Source of the DNA: Bacteroidota bacterium
Lineage (GTDB): Bacteria > Bacteroidota > Bacteroidia > Chitinophagales > Chitinophagaceae
Length of the DNA: 11,455 nucleotides
Assembly (NCBI GenBank): GCA_023386395.1
Contig: JAEWJV010000072.1
Coordinates: 1 to 11,455, forward strand
Direction of reading: 5' to 3'
The notes beneath the pieces were generated by a model. The model searched no databases, was not told where the DNA came from, and was given only the letters and a program-made list of their open reading frames with translations. Position numbers and translations under genes: made by a program. This document shows positions 6,571-11,455 of this stretch, piece after piece. Every line of letters starts with the position of its first letter. Position 1 is the stretch's first letter.

Positions 6571-7317
6571 ATGAAACTATTACAACTTCCTGGAATATGG
6601 GATTTATTACCTGGTTTAGGTTCTGAGGCAGCCAAATCTCAAAGTATGCTTGCTCCCTTGTTTACATGGGTTTTCTTCATTGTAAGCTTTATCTTGCTGT
6701 CAGATGTCCCAAAGATAATTTTCAGAAAGAATATTGGTCAACGAGCTCTTAGTATATATGGTATTATTGGTTCTGCAACCATATACATTACTTGGGGATA
6801 TTTATTGTGTGGGATAGCTTATTATTATCTTTCTCAAATGCAAGGTTATCCTTTTTCATATATTACCTTTTTAGTTCATCCAATAATATTAGTTCCTGGT
6901 GGCATTGCTTATATAGTACTTGCTTTTAATCTATTATTAAAAGGAATGGATGAGCATTTTAAAGCAAAAGCACAGAAGAGCAAAGTTTGGCAAATTTTAG
7001 AATATAGGGGGGATAGTGTAAGAATGAATAAAAAAATAAGACCTGGGTTTTCAAAGGAATATATTTGGAGAATTTCAGAGCCAAAGTATCTATTCAAGAT
7101 AGGAATAATTTCATTTCTAATTCATCCACTTTTAGGTTTCCCTATACTTGTAACTTCTTTATCGTTCTGGGCTAATGAATGGTATCATGTTTATTTCAAA
7201 TGGGTTCGAATGCAGGACACTTATCTTAACATGAAAATAGAAATGCAAAAAGCCAGTCTTTTCTACAATCAGGCAGATATTACTGAAGCACCATTTAAAG
7301 TTACTACAGATGACTAG
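6571..7317 (+). CDS. Four-span integral membrane protein, possible membrane partner of the coupling ATPase
   Basis: I do not recognise the family. The 248 residues contain hydrophobic segments at about 26-44, 63-87, 97-124 and 174-201, separated by a basic cytoplasm-like loop (125-170, rich in Lys and Arg) and followed by a charged tail of about 45 residues. The start is 11 bases after the stop codon of the coupling protein, in the same direction, so the two are almost certainly co-transcribed and probably co-function. Because the upstream ATPase lacks its own membrane anchor, this protein is a natural candidate to recruit it; this is inference from neighbourhood. Its stop codon lies 7 bases from the end of the convergent gene at 7325, with no terminator between them. 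It shows no similarity I can see to VirB3, VirB6 or pilin-like proteins. Confidence 0.65.
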   Translation: MKLLQLPGIWDLLPGLGSEAAKSQSMLAPLFTWVFFIVSFILLSDVPKIIFRKNIGQRALSIYGIIGSATIYITWGYLLCGIAYYYLSQMQGYPFSYITFLVHPIILVPGGIAYIVLAFNLLLKGMDEHFKAKAQKSKVWQILEYRGDSVRMNKKIRPGFSKEYIWRISEPKYLFKIGIISFLIHPLLGFPILVTSLSFWANEWYHVYFKWVRMQDTYLNMKIEMQKASLFYNQADITEAPFKVTTDD

Positions 7318-7324
7318 TCTTTAT

Positions 7325-7720
7325 TTACAACTCCTCAATCTTTATATCCTTGACAAATAAAGCTTTTTCTTCAGTAAGATCATTGCCTATATTTTCCTGG
7401 ATAAATCTCACTCTAAATGAAGTCAAATAGCTGTAAAGCAATTTCAAATTTCTGCCGGTTATTAGTATTTTTTTTGTGGTAGTGGTTATCTCTATGCCTT
7501 CAGATGGATCATAGCTTATCTCTAAAATAAATGAATACGGAACTGCTTTATAACTTTCTCTAAATCTAAAATCAATGCAAGAAGGCATGTTTCTTACTTG
7601 TTCAATTCCATAAAAGGGAGACTTTTCAAAAGTTTCATTGAATTCCTTTTCACCATTATCGAATACCTGCTCTTCGTTTTTTTCCTTAAGTCGATCTTTA
7701 AGCTTATCTGTGAAGTTCAT
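7325..7720 (-). CDS. Hypothetical 131-residue protein overlapping the relaxase gene
   Basis: Not recognised. The first 50 residues are very charged and probably helical (FTDKLKDRLKEKNEEQVF). The rest alternates strands and helices (SFILEISYDPSEGIEITTTTKKI, then a helix GRNLKLLYSYLTSF). There are no membrane spans or metal motifs. The start codon at 7720 lies inside the relaxase gene, giving a 17-base overlap in a different frame, and no Shine-Dalgarno sequence is seen; translation probably depends on ribosomes finishing the relaxase. That tight coupling suggests the protein works with the relaxase, for example as a stability or loading factor, but the sequence gives no specific function. Confidence 0.65.
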   Translation of the reverse strand: MNFTDKLKDRLKEKNEEQVFDNGEKEFNETFEKSPFYGIEQVRNMPSCIDFRFRESYKAVPYSFILEISYDPSEGIEITTTTKKILITGRNLKLLYSYLTSFRVRFIQENIGNDLTEEKALFVKDIKIEEL

Positions 7721-10478
7721 AATTATTCATTTTATTAATGGTTATTTTAAGTTTATCAACAACAATCGTTGCCTTTTCCCTTATTGATTTCAGTATGTTA
7801 TTCCTATTGATTTCAATTACACTATCTTGAATTTTCTTTCTTGTAAGCTCTATAGCAGAAGTTCTCTGATTTGACTTACTTATCGAATGCAATAAATCTA
7901 CCTTGTCATCGGTATATATTGACACAGCTTTTCTTCCTCTTGAAACAGATACATAAAATTGTTCTTTTGATGATGCTCGAAAGCTCATTGAGCTTTGTGA
8001 AATAATAACTTTATCTACAGTTTTTCCCTGGCTTGCGTGTGAAGTAAGAACATAGCCTAATGAAATATATCCATAATCTTTTGAGATAGTCGATCCATTG
8101 GATAGTTTGATGTTTCCTTGTCTATCAAAGCCACTAACCTTATATAAGTTACCATTAAATAAGTGCTTTCCATCCTTAGCCTTCCCATTACCAGTAATTC
8201 TAATCTTGTCACCAGTGGCGATAGATATAGACTTTTGTTCAAATACATTAAAATTTGCTGCCTGGTCGATATTAATTGATCGAAGTTCTCCAGACGAGTC
8301 TGAAAGGCGTATGAAATTATTATCGCTGATATTTTCGATTTTATATTTTGACCCTGCTGCAAAGCCCTTTACATTTTGATGAAATATCAACCACTTGTCA
8401 TTATTATAATTTTCTTTTTTCACTTTTTCAGCAGCAGTCAATTGTAGGTTTTTGAATGTGGTAAAGCTTTTTTCTTCAGAATTTAAAAATCCTTGCTGCT
8501 TTAATTTCTCTCTAATTTTTTGTGTTACCATTTCACCTTCATGATGTGTCGGAGACACAACCAATACCTCATTCTCATTTTTACCTTTTTTAGTATTTTG
8601 ATATGTTGATGTATAATAATCTTCAGCAATGGCATTAACTCTATCAACAGTATTTTGTACTTCGGTAATCGCCCCCATCTTTTCCAATTTTCTAAAGCCC
8701 TTATTTATATCAGATTGCGACAAAGCAAATACTGCCTCTTTATATGTTTTAGATTTTTGGCGTTGTATTTTACTTATTTGAATTGATGTTATTCCTGCTT
8801 CTATTTGTAGTGTTCTTAACGCATCACCTCTTTCAATACTATTGTGTTGTTTAATGTCACCAGTGAGAATAATTCGTGCGTTTTGTTCATTTGCAATATC
8901 GATTGCTTTACTCATGTCTTTATTTGATAACATACCAGCTTCATCAATCCATATTACAGAGTTTTTTAATTTTGTTTGTAATGTTTTATTTTGAAACAAT
9001 GTTGCTAAAGTCTCGGCATTTTGAAAGCCTTCTTTACGTTGTACCATTCTGCTTGCTTCTGCAGATGGAGCAAAAGCATATAAATTTTTGCCTGCAGCAT
9101 AAATGCCAGATTGCACTTCTTTCATTAATGTGGTCTTACCGGTACCAGCTTTACCGGCCATTATGATGATTCCATCAATTGAATTTAATGCATGTTGAAC
9201 TGCATTGTGTTGTTCTTTACTTAAGAGAGGATTTGAAGGCGTATAATGATCATTTATAGGTTTGTAATTTCCTTTGTTTTCACAGGCTTTAGTTATTAAA
9301 GCATTTTCTTCATTTAAAGCGTCTTTAGTTGTTATCCAGGTTTGACTATTTTCACTTACAGAAATTATTTCTTGGTTATTTTGAAAAGCTTTTTTTACGT
9401 CGTTAACCCTCACTTCTCCAAATGATGATCTTAGTGCTGTAGTAAGAATCTCTTTATCGGTTGCAACAGATTTTCTTTCAAGATGATGATCTAACGAATA
9501 ATCAACGGCATCCTTTGCTAGCATTGAAAAATCTTTTTTCTTTTCATCAGCAACCGACGGTTTTTTTAAGTTTGTTAAGTTTATTAATTCTTGCTCAGTT
9601 AATCTATCTTGCCAAGCAGTATATTGCTGCTCTTCCGAAATCGAATTACGTTTATCTTCTCTTGTTTTAACACCTAGATCCGACTTTCTTTGCTTGTCAG
9701 TGATATTATATTCTTTCGCCACATTCTCAATTTCTTCTGTTCTGCGCGAAAATTTGTCTATTGTTTCTCTTGAAATTCCAGATATCTCAAAGCCGTTCTT
9801 TGTTTTTTCAATTTCATAACCTAATCCATTTAGTCTCTCGGCAAGTGATGAATGAAATACTGCTTCGTAATATGGCGCATCTTGTTTTACCTGTCCAAAT
9901 TGTACAGCTTTCCATTTGTCTTCAGCCTCATCAAAAGTTGCATTAAAAACAAAGCAGTGAGCATGCAAATGAGGATCTGGAATATTATCGACTGGACGAC
10001 TGGTGAAATGAATAAATTCGCCATAAACTATATTTCCAGTCTCTCTATTTTCATTTGCCTTATTCTTTCTTACTCGTGCTTGAACTCCATTTTCAACTTC
10101 ATCCATTGCATCTTTAACTGAATCTCTAAATGCCTGTAATATTTGCTTCTTCTCGTTATCATCAGCGAATGTATATGCAAGACTTACCGATTTACTGGCA
10201 TTGAAAGTAAAGTCATAACCTACACGTCTTTCTACACTGTTTCGTTTGGTTAATTGATCATTAGTGCAAGGAATTTTATTGTCACATAATGACGCAAAGT
10301 CTTCTTTATTTATTTTGCCATTCAAATTTAATTTGTATGCAGCTTTGCCATTCCACGTACCAATACTTTGATCTTTTTCAGAATAATAGGATTGAATTGA
10401 TTGGCCTTCAGAATAGTACAATTCGCTATAATATTTTTTCGCTGCTGAAGCCGATTTGTTTACAGTAATTCTTAGCAT
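7704..10478 (-). CDS. MobF-family conjugative relaxase with C-terminal RecD-like helicase (TrwC/TraI type)
   Basis: From the ATG at 10478 the protein has 924 residues. The N-terminal HUH relaxase domain (about 1-300) starts MLRITVNKSASAAKKYY; Tyr16-Tyr17 sit at the same positions as the catalytic pair in F TraI as I recall it. RVGYDFTFNASKSVSL is the strongly conserved core motif, and the metal triad is His157 (FIHFTSR) plus His172 and His174 (HLHAH). The C-terminal SF1B helicase has Walker A GKAGTGKT (Lys448), Walker B IWIDEAGML, motif III LTGDIKQHNSI, HASQGKTVDKV and the final arginine motif YVSVSRGRK. The protein would nick oriT, stay bound to the 5' end and unwind the strand. It is complete but shorter than F TraI, which has extra domains. 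An upstream ATG at 10502 would add eight residues; the shorter start matches the family's usual beginning. An overlapping small gene follows. Confidence 0.94.
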   Translation of the reverse strand: MLRITVNKSASAAKKYYSELYYSEGQSIQSYYSEKDQSIGTWNGKAAYKLNLNGKINKEDFASLCDNKIPCTNDQLTKRNSVERRVGYDFTFNASKSVSLAYTFADDNEKKQILQAFRDSVKDAMDEVENGVQARVRKNKANENRETGNIVYGEFIHFTSRPVDNIPDPHLHAHCFVFNATFDEAEDKWKAVQFGQVKQDAPYYEAVFHSSLAERLNGLGYEIEKTKNGFEISGISRETIDKFSRRTEEIENVAKEYNITDKQRKSDLGVKTREDKRNSISEEQQYTAWQDRLTEQELINLTNLKKPSVADEKKKDFSMLAKDAVDYSLDHHLERKSVATDKEILTTALRSSFGEVRVNDVKKAFQNNQEIISVSENSQTWITTKDALNEENALITKACENKGNYKPINDHYTPSNPLLSKEQHNAVQHALNSIDGIIIMAGKAGTGKTTLMKEVQSGIYAAGKNLYAFAPSAEASRMVQRKEGFQNAETLATLFQNKTLQTKLKNSVIWIDEAGMLSNKDMSKAIDIANEQNARIILTGDIKQHNSIERGDALRTLQIEAGITSIQISKIQRQKSKTYKEAVFALSQSDINKGFRKLEKMGAITEVQNTVDRVNAIAEDYYTSTYQNTKKGKNENEVLVVSPTHHEGEMVTQKIREKLKQQGFLNSEEKSFTTFKNLQLTAAEKVKKENYNNDKWLIFHQNVKGFAAGSKYKIENISDNNFIRLSDSSGELRSINIDQAANFNVFEQKSISIATGDKIRITGNGKAKDGKHLFNGNLYKVSGFDRQGNIKLSNGSTISKDYGYISLGYVLTSHASQGKTVDKVIISQSSMSFRASSKEQFYVSVSRGRKAVSIYTDDKVDLLHSISKSNQRTSAIELTRKKIQDSVIEINRNNILKSIREKATIVVDKLKITINKMNNYELHR

Positions 10479-10508
10479 AATCAACAGTTCAGAGCTTATC
10501 ATCTCATA

Positions 10509-10651
10509 TTAAAAAATCTATGAAACATAAGCTATAAGCATATTACAACGACTTTTCTACATATCAAAACATGCTGGTTTAATATGGTCTTGTCTGTATT
10601 AATAAAATTTTTCCACATAGTTCGCAATGGAAAATGACATAGATTTTTTAA
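10509..10651. repeat. 14-bp perfect inverted repeat with arms at 10509-10522 and 10638-10651
   Basis: The left arm TTAAAAAATCTATG is the exact reverse complement of the right arm CATAGATTTTTTAA. The arms are 115 bases apart and enclose the left arm of the 17-bp repeat. The left arm lies between the relaxase start codons and its likely promoter. Confidence 0.75.
10539..10568 (-). promoter_or_regulatory. Possible Bacteroidota-type promoter of the relaxase gene
   Basis: On the minus strand TTTG (10568-10565) is followed, after exactly 19 bases, by TAATATG (10545-10539). This matches the spacing of the Bacteroidota housekeeping promoter (TTTG, then TAnnTTTG), but the second element is imperfect. 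A transcript would begin near 10535, giving a leader of about 55 bases before the ATG at 10478 and including the left arm of the 14-bp inverted repeat. Confidence 0.3.
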
Positions 10652-10733
10652 GCGTTTATTAAATTCTTTTTTCAGTAATATTTTTGGAACAGACATCTCC
10701 CCTTATAGGGCTATAAGGAAAAATTTTATTAAT
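10598..10733. repeat. 17-bp perfect inverted repeat with arms at 10598-10614 and 10717-10733
   Basis: The left arm ATTAATAAAATTTTTCC is the exact reverse complement of the right arm GGAAAAATTTTATTAAT. The 7 bases just before the left arm (TGTCTGT, 10591-10597) also recur inverted at 10689-10695 (ACAGACA). Thus the 24 bases from 10591 to 10614 are mirrored in two separate pieces on the right. Confidence 0.8.
10701..10718. repeat. Short palindrome CCTTATAG-GG-CTATAAGG
   Basis: Eight-base arms (10701-10708 and 10711-10718) flank two bases, so as a single strand it would form a 7-bp stem with a GGGC loop. It abuts the right arm of the 17-bp inverted repeat and shares its last two bases with it. 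No T-run follows on either strand, so it is not a typical terminator. It fits an operator or an oriT hairpin. GCTATAAG also occurs at 10531-10538. Confidence 0.6.
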
Positions 10734-10794
10734 GTTACTGCATTGAAATTCTTTTTAAAAATCTTTGAATTAATTTTATGTAAAATGTTAGTTT

Positions 10795-10965
10795 ATGAAT
10801 TCAAATGAAAAGGATAAACAAGATAAACCGCGTCCATCTATCGATCAGGATGTAGAACAAAAAAAGAAAGAACAAAATGAAGTAGGAAAAGACCTAAATA
10901 AAGATGATAAATTTAAACAGCCGGATAAACAAATTGATAAGGATAAAGAATACGATAAGAATTGA
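10795..10965 (+). CDS. Small lysine/aspartate-rich hypothetical protein (56 residues)
   Basis: ATG at 10795 to TGA at 10963-10965. The product has 14 Lys, 11 Asp and 5 Glu in 56 residues, with repeated D-K pairs (NEKDKQDK, DKQIDKDKEYDK), no hydrophobic core and almost certainly no stable fold. There is no clear ribosome-binding site. The codons are ordinary for the window and the frame is free of stops, but a low-complexity A-rich stretch can be open by chance. Similar short charged proteins are often annotated as hypothetical in Bacteroidota. It is on the opposite strand from the relaxase, across the candidate oriT, and converges on the gene at 10977 with 11 bases between the stops. Confidence 0.45.
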   Translation: MNSNEKDKQDKPRPSIDQDVEQKKKEQNEVGKDLNKDDKFKQPDKQIDKDKEYDKN

Positions 10966-10976
10966 GTAAGAGTTTG

Positions 10977-11438
10977 TTAGGTTTTTTTGGCATTTTTCGC
11001 CAGATCGTAAACATCCCAAATGTGATAGAATAGATCAAAGTCCCAATCTTGAGGTTGCATATAACAAATCATGTTAGTAACAGCATCAGAAAGGTTATTT
11101 ATTGCATGGTCATAATTTTCAAATTTTCGCTCCAGCAAACCTTTATTCTTTAGCAATCCAGCTTTTACTTTGCCGTTATTTCTTTCATTCTTTTCCAAAA
11201 GCATATCAATATAATAACGTGCCAAAAAATAATTTCTAGGAATGCCAGGAATTGCATTATCTCCTCCAAAAAAACTAACAAACAAATCGCACATTGCAAG
11301 TTGATCTCCATTTTCCGCCGCCTCAATTAAATCAAAATGTTTAGCATCTATTATTATTCCATGCTTTTCTAAAAAGCTCTTTGTTGCAGTGTAATCAATT
11401 TCTGTCTTTTGTTTGTTATTTTTGAAATACTTATACAT
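10977..11438 (-). CDS. TPR/Sel1-like helical protein, hypothetical
   Basis: A 153-residue soluble protein that appears all-helical. The stretch FDLIEAAENGDQLAMCDLFVSFF followed by NYFLARYYIDMLLE resembles the paired helices of Sel1/TPR repeats (x-A-x-x-G-x-x-x-A-x-x-x-L). A second possible pair is LERKFENYDHAINNLSDAVTNMI. These repeats make protein-protein scaffolds; only one or two degenerate units are visible, so the family is uncertain. A basic N terminus (MYKYFKNNKQK) precedes it, with no signal peptide. The gene starts 17 bases from the window edge, so its promoter and any partner upstream are not visible. No tie to conjugation can be shown. Confidence 0.6.
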   Translation of the reverse strand: MYKYFKNNKQKTEIDYTATKSFLEKHGIIIDAKHFDLIEAAENGDQLAMCDLFVSFFGGDNAIPGIPRNYFLARYYIDMLLEKNERNNGKVKAGLLKNKGLLERKFENYDHAINNLSDAVTNMICYMQPQDWDFDLFYHIWDVYDLAKNAKKT

Positions 11439-11455
11439 AGTATAACCGCCTATTC

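Larger units (their letters stand above)
10509..10733. other. Candidate origin of transfer (oriT) upstream of the relaxase
   Basis: The gene-free stretch 10503-10794 contains two long perfect inverted repeats that interlock and a short palindrome. MobF systems usually keep oriT near the relaxase gene with inverted repeats next to the nick site, and this is the only long spacer in the mobilization module. A TTGTCT at 10590-10595, just before the 17-bp arm, resembles from memory the R388 nick region (TTGTCT with the cut after T). This resemblance is short and may be chance. No accessory DNA-binding protein of the TraY or TrwA type is visible. Position and structure support the call; the nick site is not established. 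Confidence 0.5.

Noticed and set aside
8057..10121. Several ORFs of 60-101 codons within the relaxase gene (8057-8362 minus; 8098-8379, 8876-9166, 9461-9670, 9761-9946 and 9852-10121 plus)
   Set aside because: The relaxase frame is continuous through conserved relaxase and helicase motifs, so these alternative frames are by-products of its codon use.
10701..10733. Palindrome plus A/T tract as a rho-independent terminator for the 56-codon ORF or the relaxase
   Set aside because: It precedes the 56-codon ORF and is upstream of the relaxase, so it ends neither; and no U-run follows the stem on either strand.
1..11455. CRISPR array, tRNA/rRNA genes, insertion sequences, integrase or tRNA-type attachment site
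   Set aside because: No regularly spaced repeat-spacer units, cloverleaf genes, transposase or tyrosine/serine recombinase motifs were seen on either strand.

Overview
The window looks like part of a mobilizable element, either a plasmid or an integrated mobile element, from a low-GC member of the Bacteroidota. This rests on the protein families (GYF_2-domain membrane protein, Toprim primase without zinc ligands, MobF relaxase), on start sites that mostly lack a Shine-Dalgarno sequence, and on AT-rich spacers. Genus cannot be read from the sequence; Chitinophagia or Sphingobacteriia is only a guess. No integrase, transposase, replication initiator, tRNA, rRNA or CRISPR array was found.

Layout. 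(1) Bases 1-399 hold the end of a sulfotransferase that enters from outside the window, possibly with a frameshifted tail to 437. (2) Bases 574-2443, all minus strand, form a stability and replication block: a small type Ib ParA, a ribbon-helix-helix partner and a Toprim primase-like protein. Three similar 21-bp direct repeats lie around it, two upstream of parA and one between the partner gene and the primase gene. They are candidate centromere/operator (parS) sites. (3) At 2568-2741, on the plus strand, lies the remnant of a single-stranded-DNA-binding protein gene broken by two mutually compensating one-base indels in homopolymers. (4) Bases 2841-4969 hold three poorly known genes: a GYF_2 protein with four membrane segments, a 108-residue soluble protein and a membrane-anchored SH3-like protein. 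(5) Bases 5054-10478 form the mobilization module. A coupling-type ATPase with no membrane segment and an adjacent four-helix membrane protein are on the plus strand. Facing them on the minus strand is a MobF relaxase-helicase, followed by an overlapping small gene. (6) Bases 10503-10794 form a gene-free AT-rich stretch upstream of the relaxase with two long interleaved perfect inverted repeats and a short palindrome, the best oriT candidate. (7) The right end has a 56-codon lysine/aspartate-rich ORF and a TPR-like helical protein.

How it may work together. The relaxase would nick oriT in the spacer beside its own gene and unwind the strand with its C-terminal RecD-like helicase. The soluble ATPase, perhaps docked to the membrane by its neighbour, would deliver the complex to a type IV secretion channel. 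No channel genes (VirB4 or other mating-pair components) are visible, so the channel lies outside the window or is supplied in trans. The Par block would keep the element inherited, and the primase could help make the complementary strand.

The items most worth a second look are the 21-bp repeat triplet, the interleaved inverted repeats, the cryptic ssb remnant, and the coupling protein without its own membrane anchor.
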